This document shows, in pieces, positions 46,907-57,940 of a stretch of DNA of 64,000 nt (position 1 is its first letter; every line of letters starts with the position of its first letter). The notes under the pieces were generated by a model that was given only the letters and a program-made list of their open reading frames with translations, made no database searches and was not told where the DNA came from. Source of the DNA: Paguma larvata (lineage: Eukaryota > Chordata > Mammalia > Carnivora > Viverridae); the NCBI GenBank assembly GCA_030068075.1, contig CM057826.1, positions 70,963,312-71,027,311 on the forward strand. Reading direction: 5' to 3'. Made by a program: the position numbers and the translations under genes.

Positions 46907-49900
46907 CTCACCTCATCTCATGTTTACAACTAGATATCATTCATATCCCAGTAAATAAACTAGAAAATGATTGAAAGACTAGCAGAGCAAATCCCACAAC
47001 TAAATGTGGAGAAGAAGCCACAAGGGAGAGGTTAAGAAGTGTAGAAATGGTGACCAGGAAGGAGGGAGCTGCGGTCAAGGAGAGAGAAAAGTATCGGAAC
47101 AATCACATAAAGAAAGTGGATTCCCCTAACATCTGGCCTTGAAAACAAGAGGGGCTGAATTCTGTAAATGTGTATTAACAGCAGGACTTGGATCCTGGAG
47201 TTCTAAAACTAAGCCAACTCAGCACTGGGAAAGCTGGAAAGCTGAGTGACACCCAGGTCTCACCCTTAAAGAGACAAGAGCCCAGTGAGAAGCAATATGG
47301 AAGCAACAGCTTGCACAATCGGAATGAGATCCGTTTATACAGATTTCGGTGCATGTTAGGAGATTTCTTTGGGAACGAAGGGGCTGACAGGTGCCACTTC
47401 CCTCTCTTGCCCCCCAGGATAAACACAAAGCTACATGCTGGAGGAAGTACTACACAGACATTGCTACTTAACCTGCTAGCAGTGCACCCCACCCACAACT
47501 TCTCCTGAGGATTTTCCCACTCCAAGTCTACTGACCTCAGCAAAAATTTTGTTAACCTGGTCCACATCCCTCATCTAGCTGCCTATACATAGATTCCTCA
47601 ACCCCTGTTCAGTGCTGCTGCTGCACACCCAGATGCTGCTGCATGTCCAGGGATTTGACCTAGGACTAAGGACTCAGAGCAAATTCTGCAAACATGCTTC
47701 CCTATCCCCAAACCCTTCTGTGAATATGTCACCTTACAACTGGCCTACTTGGGTCTCACTAACATCACAGAGAGTAAGCATAGCCAATAACAGACAAAGA
47801 GTCACTCAAAACATCAGGGCTAACAGGAGAAGAAACTCGGACCCAATAATAGGACACAAGAAACACACATAGTAGACTCCTCTGAACTGTCAGGTTCTAG
47901 CGAACAGGAGACATTGCACTGCAGGGAACTACAGGACCTCTTCCTCGTAAACGCACTACTTTGAAGAGTAGAAAACAGAGCTAACATTCCTAACAGAGAA
48001 AAACAGACACAAAGAGGTAGACAAAATGAGGAAACATAGAAATAAGTCCCAAATGAAAGAATAGGACAAAATCACAGCAGCAGATCTAAGCAAAAGAGAA
48101 ACAAGTAATATACCTGATGCATAATTTAAGGTAATGATCATAATGATATTCACTGAACTTTAGAAGAGAGTACAGGACACCAGTGAGATCCTTGACAAAG
48201 AGACAAAAAATAACATTATCAGAGATGAAAAACTCAATAAATAAAATTAAAAATATAATAGATGGAATAAATAGTAGGCTGAAGGATGCAGAGAACATAT
48301 TAGTGAATCTGGAAGATAGAGTAATGGAAAGTCATCAAGCTGACCAGGCGGCAGACAAATATTATATAAAGAGATAAAGTCAGTGGCTCAATCAAGCATA
48401 ATAACATTTACTTTATGGGAATTCCAAAGGGAGAAAGAAGATGGGGGGCATAAAATGGAATAATAGCTAAAAACTTCCTGAATCAAGAGAAGGAAAGAGA
48501 AATCCAGATTCTAGAGGCACAGAGATCTCCCAACAAATTCAACCCAAGGAAGTCCACGTCATGACACGTAACAATTAAAATAGCAAAAAAACAGTGATAA
48601 ATAAAGAACTTTAAAGGTTGCAAGAGGAAAGAACACAGTTATATGCAAAGGAAACCCCATAAGACTATCAGCTGATTTTTCAGCAGAAACTTTGAAGGTC
48701 AGAAGAGAGAGCCATGGTGTATTCAAAGTGAAGAAAGGGAAAAGTCTGTAGCCAAGAATATTTACCAAGCAAGGCCATCACTCAGAACAGAAGAAGAGAT
48801 AAAAAGTTTTCCAGACAAACCAAAGTTAAAATAATTCATGACTCGTATAACCAGAAAGACTCCCTGAGTGGAAAACAAAAACCATAAGGAAGAATAATAG
48901 AAATGGAAAAGGAAAAAAGCAAAAATAAACAAAAAAGTCTATCTGTAAAAATCAATCAAGGGAAGGAAGCACAAAACAAAAGGATATAAAACACGATACC
49001 AAGTATCTAAAATGTAGAGGGGAGAGGAGTAAAGAATCAATTCAAAATTAAGAGACCATCAGCTTAATATAGACTGATAAGCAGAAAATGTTCTAAATAC
49101 ACTGAACAGTAATCACGGATCAAAAAACAGTAATAGATAATAAAAAAATAGAGTAAGGAATCCAAGTCTATCACTAACGAAAACCAACAAACTATGAAAG
49201 AGAGAGAGAGAAGAAAGGATCAAAGAACAACTATTAAAAAACACACAAAACAAGTAACAAAATGGCAATAAATACATATCCATTAATAATCACTTTGAAT
49301 ATAAATGTACTAACTGCTCCAATGAAAAAACACAGGATGACAGAATAGATAAAAAAAATCATCTATACACTGCCTACAAGAGACTCATTTCAGACTCAAA
49401 GATACCTGCAAATTGAAAGTGAGAGGATGGAGAAACATTTATCATGCAAATGCACACACACACAAAAAGCCAACATGGAAATACTTATACCAGAAAAAAT
49501 AGACTTTAAGACAAAGTCTATAAAAAGAGATAAAGAAGAACAGTATATAATAACAAAGGGGAAAATCCAATAATAAGATATAATAATGGTAAATATTTAT
49601 GCACCCATTATGGAAGCATCCAAATACATAAAACAGGTATGAGTGAAGATAAAGGAAAATTAATCAATAATAATACAGTAATAGTAGGGAACTTCAACAC
49701 TCCACTTACATTGATGGACAGAACATCCAAACAGAAAATAAACATAATATCAATGGCTTTGAATGACACACTGGACCAGATGTACTTAAGAGATATATTC
49801 ATAACATTCCATCCTAAAACAGAAAAATACACATTCTTTTCAAGTGCACACAGAATATTCTCCAGAATATATCACATATTAGGGCACACGCACACCCACA

Positions 49901-52828
49901 AAACAAATTCAAAATGATCAAAGTCATATCATGTATCTTTTCTTACCACAACCCTATGAAATTAGAAATCAACCACAGGAAAAAATACGGAAGGACCACA
50001 AATACATGGAGGTTAAATAACATACTACCAAATTATGAATGGCTCAACCAAGAAACCAAAGAGAAATAAAAAAGTGCATGGAAACAAATGAGATGAAACA
50101 CAATGGTCCAAAACAAAACCCCAAACCAGAAGAAATAAGGAAATAATAAAGAACAAAACAAAAATAAATGATACAGAAACTAAAAATAAAATAGATCAAT
50201 GAAACCAGGAGTTGGTCCTTTGAACAGATCAACAAGCAGATACATTAAACAAACAAAGAAACAAACAAGAAAGAGAGAGAAAGGACTCAAATAAACAAAT
50301 TCAACAATGAAAGAGGAAAGGTAACAACCAACACCACAAAAGTACAAACAATCATAAGAGAATATTATGTAAAACTGTATGACATTAAATTGAACAACCT
50401 AGAACACATACATTAATTCCTAGAAACATATAACCTATCAAAACTGAATGTATCAAAATTGAACCTATCGAAACTTAACAGATTGATTACCAAAGAGGAG
50501 ATTGAATGAGTAATCAAAAAACTCCTAACAAACGAAAGTACAGGACCAGGCAACTTCACAGGTGAATTCAACCAAATATCTAAAGAAGACTTAATAAGTA
50601 TTCTACTCAAACTATTCCAAACAAAACAAAACAAAACAATCAAAAACAGAAAAGGAAAACTTCCAAACTCACTCTATAAGACAAGTATCACTCTGATATC
50701 AAAACCAGATAAAAGCATAACAAAGAAAGATAACTCTAGGCCAATACCTCGGACGAACATATAAGAAAAAATCCTCAACAAAGCGCTAACAAACAGAATC
50801 CAACAATACACTAAAACAAATCATTCGTCATAATCAACTGGGATTTATTCCTAGATGCAAGGGTGGTTCAATATTCATGAATCAATAAACATAACACAAC
50901 AAATCAGTAAGAGAAAGGAGAAAAACCACCCTATGATCATCTCAATAGATGTAGAAGGAGCATTTGACAAAGCACAACATCATTCATGATAAAAGCCCTC
51001 AACAAAGTAGGTGTAGAGGGAACATACCTCAACATAATAAAGGCCATATATGAAAAACGCAGCAAATGTCATTCTCAATGGGGAAGAACTAAGAGCTTTC
51101 CCCCCAAATACAGAAAAAAAAATGCAAGATTGTCTACTCTCACCACTTTCACTCTACATATTCCTGGAAGCCCTAGCCACAGGAATTAAATAACAAAAGA
51201 AATAAAAAGGCATCCAAATGTGTAAGGAAGAAGTAAAACTTTTAGTATTCACAGATGACATGTTACTCTATATAGAAAACTAAAGACTCAACCAAAAAGC
51301 TACTACAACTGGTAAATGAATTCAGTAAATGTGCAAGGTAGAGTATCGATGTACAGAAATCTGTTGCGTTTATATACAATAATAATGAAGCAGCAGAAAG
51401 AATAGTTAAGAAAAGAATCCTGTTTACATATGCACCAAAAATAATAAGATACCTCGGAATAAACCTAACCAAACAGGTTAAAGACCTGTACTCTGAAAAT
51501 TATAATGATGAAAGAAACTAAAGACCACACAAAAAAAATGAAAAAAAAAAAACCAAACATGTCATGTTCATGGATTGCAAGAACAAATATTGTTTGTTTT
51601 TTGTCCCAAAGCAATCTACACATTTAATGCAATGACTATCAAGATACCAACAGCATTTTTCAGAGAACTAGAACAACAACCCCAAAATTTATATGGAATC
51701 ACAAAGGACCCCAATTGCCTCCAAGAAAAACAAAGCCAGAAATACCACAATTCTAGACTCAAGTTATATTACAAAACTGTAGTGATCAAAACAATATGAC
51801 ACTGGCAAAAAGTTGACACATTCATTGATTTAAAAAAATAAAAAACCCAGAAACAAACTCACAATTCATGATTAATTTATCTTCAACAAAGCAGGAAAGA
51901 ATTTCCAATGAGGAAAGGACAGTGATGATGGGAAAACTGGTTAGCTACATGCAAAACAATGAAACTGGACCACTTTCTTATACTATATACAAAACTAAGT
52001 TCAAAATGGATTTAATGCCTAAATGTGACACCTGTACCCTAAAACCCTAGAGGAGAACACAGGCAGTAATGTCAATGACATATGCTATAGCAACATTTTT
52101 CTAGATATGTGTCCTGACCCAAGGGTAATAAAAGCAAAAATAAACTATTGAGACTACATCAAAATAAGAAGCTTCTGTTCAGTGAAGGAAATGATCAACA
52201 AAACTAAAAGGCAACCTCTGAATGGGAGAAGGTATTTGCAAATGACCTATCTAATAAAGGGTTGGTATCTAAAATATATAAAGAATTTATACAATTCAAT
52301 ACCCAAAAATGAAATAACCTAATAAAAAATGGGCAGAAAATATGAATAGCAATTTCTCCAAAGAAGACACTCAGACGGCCAAGAGACACATGAAAAGATG
52401 CTCAACATCACTCATCTTCAGAGAAATGCAAAACAAAACTAAAATGAGGTATCACCTCACACCTGTCAGAATGGCTAAAATCAAAAACACAAGAAATGAG
52501 TGTTGATGAGAATATGGAGAATAAAGAACCCTCATGTATTTTGGATGGAGATGCAAACTTTAGCAGCAACTGTGGAAAACACTATGAAGTTTCCTCAAAA
52601 AGTTAAAAATAGAAATACCTTAAGAACCAGTAATTGTACCATTTGTTATTTTTCCCCAAAATACAAAAACACTAATTCAAAGGGATACATGCACCATTAT
52701 GTTTACTGCAGCATTATTTAGAATAATGCTAACCAAATAACTAAACTATGGAAGCAGCCCAAGTGTCCATCCACTGATGAATGAATAAAGAAGAGTGAAT
52801 GTCACTTTCTTTATTCACTCTTTGGTGT

Positions 52829-52830
<2 letters not shown>

Positions 52831-52876
<46 letters not shown>
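52831..52876 (+). repeat. (CA)n microsatellite inside L1
   Basis: About 22 CA units just before CGGAATATTATTCAG, the same L1 position at which other copies in this window carry arrays. Confidence 0.95.
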
Positions 52877-52877
<1 letters not shown>

Positions 52878-53272
52878 GGAATATTATTCAGTCATGAAAA
52901 ATGGAAAATTTCCACTTTCAAGGGTGTGGATAGAGCTAAAAGTACATTGCTAAGCAAAGTCACTCAGTCAGTAAGAGAAAGACAAATACAATATGATTTC
53001 ACTAATCTGCACTAGTATGTGGCATTTATGAAACAAAACAAATGAGCAAAGGGGGAAAAAAGAGAGACAAACTAAGAACGAGATAACTATAGAGAACAAA
53101 CTGATGGTTACCAGGTGGGGGGTGCGAGGTGGGTGGGGGAAAGGGTGAAACAGGCAATGAATAAGCTTGTGATAAGCACTGGGTGATGTATGGAATTTAT
53201 GAATCATGATATTGTATACCTGAAACTATAACACTGTATGTTAACTATACTGAAATTAAAATAAAATAAATG

Positions 53273-55760
53273 TCATGTCAAAAGAGCAAAAGTAAGAGTG
53301 AAGGCTGAATTTTTGACAGAAACAACAGGTCAGAGAATAAGAAGATGAATTTTATACTCAGTGTGCTAAAAGAAAATAATTTTCATTTAGGAATTCGAAA
53401 TCAAACAAATTTCCAATTTAAAATTTATATGTAGTAAAAATGCCATGAAAAAAAAAAAAGCTGAAAGAAAATCCAGGACAAAAATTGAGATAATTTATTA
53501 TTGGCATACCAACACTCAATACATTTTTTAAAATGTTTTAACATTTATTTATTTTGAGAGACAGAGAGACACAGACTACAAGCAGGGTAGGGGCAGAGAG
53601 AAAGGGAGACACAGAATCTGAAGTAGGCTCCAGGCTCCCAACTGTCAGCACAGAGCCCGATGAGGGGCTCGAACTCACAAACCGTGAGATTGTGACCTGA
53701 GTCGAAGTTGGATGCTTAACCGACTAAGCCACCCAGGTGCTCCCTCAATACATTATTAATGTGTTTTTCCTATATCAGAACATAAACAATCTCAAATAAA
53801 ATCTTGTGGACACAGGAAAAAGATGAACAGTATAAAAAGCTGTGTATAAATAAAACTATAAATAAATAGTGCCTGTCTAAAATAAAAATGATATTGTTGA
53901 ATTAGATTTGAGAGAATGAAGAAGCATACACTGTGAATATATTAACAAAATAAATTTAGTCCCACTATATGAATATTAAGAAAACTAAACATTGTGACCA
54001 AATGAATTACTAGAGAAAAACAGAAGCAAGTTAATGAGAAATATTTGAATCAAAATAATCAGAAATCAAAGGAGAAAAGACAAGTCTGTATTAATGTGGT
54101 AGATGTTAACACTTTTTAGTTATAAGACACCAAACCAAAAAAATCAAGCGCGTTTCTTTCAAAGGCACACAACATTACCAGAATTACCAATATTCTTAGA
54201 CATAAAGGATACCTATCCAAATTTCAAAGGCTTGAATCATAAAATAGAAAATTTCAGCTGTAAGTCAATAAAAATTATACCAAATAATTTTATTCTTGAA
54301 TTTTAGGAAACTATGCTTCATTATACAAAGCTCAAAGTTTAAACCCAAATGGGAATGAAAAATAATTGACCAAAAATAATTTTATAAGTTAGTAAAATTC
54401 AAAAAATTACATAAAGAAGATATTACTGTAATATATCAAAACTTAAGAGTTGAAAGTAAAGCCTCAATAAGAGAGATATTGAAAATGTTTTCAATTACAC
54501 AAAAGGATTCCAATGAATTATATAATCATCTGTCTCTGAAATAGAAAGATGAGAGCAAATATAAATCAAAGAAATTACAAGATCTAACATATTATAGAAG
54601 CAAAAATTAATATTAAAAACAATTTTGAAAAGGAGTAAACAGAAATTACTTTATTTTGTATTTTGTCCTTGTATGTTTATAAAGATGAATTAAATTGCAA
54701 AAACTCTGGTACGTTGAATTAAAAAAAATAATTTGAAATATCAATTTCAAAAAGAAACAATAAAAGTGAACATAATTACAGAATTTATGAATATTAAGAT
54801 GATTGTAGGATGTCATTAACGATTATAAAGTACCAATAAATTTGAAACTATTAGATGAAATGAAAAAAAAGGAAGATAAGTTCAATTTGCAAATTACACA
54901 TGAAAGAAAAGAAAATCTAACTAATGTTTTAAAGAATGAGAATTTGTAATTAAAATCTTTCCCACATTGAAACATACAGGCCAGATAGCCCCAGTAGTAG
55001 GCTGTACCAGATGTTGAAGGAAAAGATAGATATGACACAAACTCTTCCAAAGGCAGAAATAAATGCAGATAGGTCTAATTGTTCTATGAGGACATGATTA
55101 CCTTGACCAAAGCCTGACCAAGACTAAAAGAAAGCAAAACTATAAAAAACTGTTCTCTTGCAAAGTTAGTTTAATTTTGCAAGTTGCATATAGTTCATAA
55201 AAACTATATAAAAATGAGAAAAAAGAAACATGGTCACATTAATAATTTTTCATGAATTCAATTCACTGTTTATGATCAAAATTTTTGTACACTAAACTGT
55301 CATATATCTTAATTTTAAAGAGTATATAGCAAAATTTTTTTGAACACAGAAAACATTAGCTTTAATTTTTAAATGCTGAAATTGTTTTCTCCTTTCTAAA
55401 GGATACACACTGCCAGCACATGTACTCAATACTGAAATAAATGCTTCCGCCTATCCATAATTAGTCAGGAAAATGAAGTACACATATGATGCTGGAAAGC
55501 AAAACATAGCAGGAATACTAACAAAAAATATGAAACTTTTGTTATTCTCAATGATGATACTGTGTTGCAGCAAATACAAAAGTTTATATATTATCTATAA
55601 AAATTAACAAGTGACTACATAAAGATTCCTAAATACAAAAAAATGCAAAAAATTAACTTTATACTACATTTTAGCAGAAGTATATGCATACATACACACA
55701 CCTGCATATATGTATATATGCAAGTTTGAGAGAAATTAAGAAAATCTAAAACAACATATC
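53273..55760 (+). mobile_element. ancient HAL1/L1M-like element, right part
   Basis: Continues the element left of 46641: GAGCAAAAGTAAGAGTGAAG, GAAACAACAGGTCAGAG, ATTTTATACTCAGTGTGCTA near 53350, then decayed ORF2-type sequence such as AGGCCAGATAGCCCCAGTAG near 54979, TGTTCTATGAGGACATGATT near 55079, ACCAAAGCCTGACCAAGACT near 55107, and a TTATTCTCAATGATGATACT-like remnant of the reverse transcriptase Asp-Asp motif near 55544. Very decayed; the right edge is approximate and the part between 53750 and 54780 is weakly supported. Confidence 0.6.
53515..53754 (-). mobile_element. carnivore tRNA-Lys SINE, minus strand, 11-bp duplication
   Basis: Minus-strand SINE between CTCAATACATT at 53515-53525 and 53744-53754. 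CAACTGTCAGCACAGAGCCC and the B-box complement GGGGCTCGAACTC (53664-53676) are intact; the head complement ends CTAAGCCACCCAGGTGCTCC. It interrupts the ancient HAL1/L1M-like element. Confidence 0.96.
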
Positions 55761-55785
55761 AGGATGTGATCTCTATTTTGCAGAT

Positions 55786-56018
55786 AAGAATATTGAAACT
55801 CCCTGGTCACCTGGGTGGTTCTGTCAGTTGTGTGCCCTGCTTTGACACAGATCAAGATCTTGTGGTTCATGGGTTCAAGACCCACAGCAGGCTCACTGCT
55901 GTCAGTGCAGAGCCCGCTTCAGATTCTCTGTCCCTCTCTCTCTGCCCCTCCTTTGCTTGAGCTCTCTCAAAAATAAATGTAACTCAAAAGAAAAAGAATA
56001 AAAGAATGTTGAGACTCC
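55786..56018 (+). mobile_element. carnivore tRNA-Lys SINE with 17-bp duplication
   Basis: A diverged SINE (head near 55803, CACCTGGGTGGTTCTGTCAG) flanked by AAGAATATTGAAACTCC (55786-55802) and AAGAATGTTGAGACTCC (56002-56018). The A-rich tail has gained other bases. Confidence 0.92.
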
Positions 56019-57222
56019 TAGGCAGGATAATCATTTTGGCTTAGGTTGTAATTCAGGCTACCACCTCTCAAGATGGCTGGAAAACTTCTGTTTAATGATC
56101 TTAGTGAAGACACCAACATGTTCTTCAGACATACAAAAATAATAAAAATAATTAAAATTTTTGTTTTGTATCTTGCTGTATATTTTTTTTCAATTAAAAA
56201 AATTTCTTACGGGGAGAAAGATCTTCTAAACCATTGAAAACTACACTTTACTTTCATTTATTTGTTTCTTCACATTAAAAAAAAAAAAAAGGAAAGGAAT
56301 CAGTGAATCAAAGCATGAGTAAGTTATGTCTGAAAATGATTCCTTTACAATTATGCCTATCCATTGTACACAGAATTTGTTAAAGATTCTGCATTTCTCT
56401 ACTGATTGTAGCTTGAAATTATGACTTGTTGGCTGAAATGTTTGTGGTGATGCACAGGAAAAATGTAGAATAAAGTGAATATTCAAGCAAACATTAAGTG
56501 TTGAGGTTGAAAAAAATCAAGGTTGAATATTTGGCATCTAGGAAAACAGACTGAAAATGGAAAAGAAGTGTTCTTTAAAATGAGCAATATGTATAATTCT
56601 GACTCATTAGTAAGAATTGCTAAGCTTTGTTCCTTTTCTTACTTTTATCTGGACTTTCTCCTTTTATTTTCTCTATTGATTCTATTGATCTATGTTTAGA
56701 TTCTATTCCAGTTTCTCCTCAATGTGAGGACTGTTCTAGAAGTTAGCCTTGGCTTATTAGTTTTGAGGTTCATGGGGCCTAGACTGCTTTATCTAATCTA
56801 GATATCACTGTGACACCCTGAATTCTTCTATTACTGGAGTGGGCAGAATCTGCCTGGTATTCACGGTCCTTAAATTATTCTTCCATGTTTTCCCTTAAGT
56901 AACTGTTGGCTGTTTTGGAGTTCCCAAGTCCATCTGTAGGCCTATTTATTTCTTGTGCATTTGTATGTTCCATTGTTCATACTATACAGGTCTTGTAACT
57001 GTCAGTAGCTTGTCCCTAGGTGATCACATATTGAGATTCTTGGAGATTGTTTGTGATCTAGTTATTTTATTTTGTAAATTTTGTCTATGTGAATATTGTT
57101 TTGCTACTCTATTTGCACTCATTGCTTCTATGGGGTGTTCAGAAATGCTTAAAATCCTTGCCATTACATTCTTCTCCTCAAAATCTCCCCCCAATGAGGA
57201 ATAGAGATATATTTTTAGATAG
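56019..57222. other. unclassified sequence, no gene seen
   Basis: An A run lies at 56276-56291. T-rich sequence at 56640-57200 has the feel of an old LINE in reverse orientation, but I cannot place it in a family. The overlapping frames at 56953-57260 are not convincing genes. Confidence 0.35.
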
Positions 57223-57432
57223 TTCAATCTAAACCATCCAATAAAATAGTATCTAGCCACCTATGACTTATTAGGTTTAAATTTAAAATAAAGAAAATTA
57301 AAACAGTAATTTCTTAGTCACATCAGCCATGTTTCATGCACTCAATAGCCATCTGGACCTAAGGAGCCCTTGTGAACATAAAGGATACAGAATATTTCCA
57401 TCTTCACAAAAAGTTCTATTGAACAGCAACAA
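57223..57432. mobile_element. hAT-Charlie-type DNA transposon relic (MER-type)
   Basis: CCATCCAATAAAATAGTATC, TAGCCACCTATGACTTATTA, GTTTAAATTTAAAATAAAGA, TTTCATGCACTCAATAGCC, TATTTCCATCTTCACAAAAA and GTTCTATTGAACAGCAAC follow the order of a common short non-autonomous hAT element in mammals whose ends carry CCAATAGAAC-like and CTATTGGACAG-like sequence. Terminal repeats are decayed. Exact subfamily not assigned. Confidence 0.65.
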
Positions 57433-57523
57433 ATTAGAAATACGCAGTTTTACATACTTTTTCTATACATGTTGTGGTTCTCTTCCTATACATGCAATCT
57501 ATTTTATTTCTTACAGTAAAAGT

Positions 57524-57745
57524 AAGTAACAAATTCTATGGGGTACCTGGGTGGCTCAGTTGATTAAGTGTCTGACTTTCGCTCAGGTCAGGCTCCTGAG
57601 TTCCAGCCCCGTGTCGAGCTCTGTGCTGACAGCCGAGTGAGCTTCAGATTCTGTGTCTCCCTCTCCTTCTCTCTCTCTGGCTCTCCCCTGCCAGCGCTCT
57701 GTCTCTCTCTTTCTCTCTCAAAAATAAACTTAAAACAACTAAAAT
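57524..57745 (+). mobile_element. carnivore tRNA-Lys SINE
   Basis: SINE from 57540 (GGGGTACCTGGGTGGCTCAG) with B-box region GAGTTCCAGCCCC, CTGTGCTGACAGCCGAG and CT-rich region. The flanks AGTAACAAATTCTAT and ACTAGCAAATTTTAT give a decayed duplication. A short deletion is evident after CTGACAGC. Confidence 0.93.
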
Positions 57746-57779
57746 AACTAGCAAATTTTATAAACATGATGCTTTATAG

Positions 57780-57940
57780 GAAGAATTTAACTCATACCTT
57801 CTTCACAAAATGCTTTGAAGTAGGGATTATTAATGTTATTGTTGTTATTATGTTTGTTGTTATTTTATATATGAATACTGAAGATAAATCCACAAACCTG
57901 TGATGCCTTTTGGCTGGCCCAGATAGTAAGTTGCCTATTT
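57780..57940 (-). repeat. probable MIR, minus strand
   Basis: TTTAACTCATACCTTCTTCA, AAATGCTTTGAAGTAGGGAT, TATTAATGTTATTGTTGTTA and a GATGAGGAAACTG-like remnant (ATATGAATACTGAAG) follow the MIR order in reverse complement. Confidence 0.5.

Larger units (their letters stand above)
46641..53272 (+). mobile_element. near-full-length decayed LINE-1
   Basis: A plus-strand L1 of about 6.4 kb excluding one SINE. The 5' UTR start is recognisable as GGCAGAGTAGAAGGACCCTA and, beyond the SINE, CTCACCTCATCTCATG. ORF1-derived sequence lies around 48180-48850. ORF2 endonuclease sequence lies around 49300-49900, reverse transcriptase around 50500-51500, with motif C decayed to Phe-Thr-Asp-Asp at 51248-51259, and the C-terminal and 3' UTR parts to AACTATACTGAAATTAAAAT near 53247. 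Both frames are broken by many stops and small indels, so it is inactive. It inserted into an older HAL1/L1M-like element; no clean target-site duplication remains. Many predicted frames in this span (for example 47175-47567 and 49639-49917) are fragments of it or its antisense. Confidence 0.87.

Noticed and set aside
47175..47567. 130-codon minus-strand frame (and overlapping plus frames)
   Set aside because: It lies in the leader of the decayed L1, opposite to its direction; GC-richer sequence gives long chance frames. No domain recognised.
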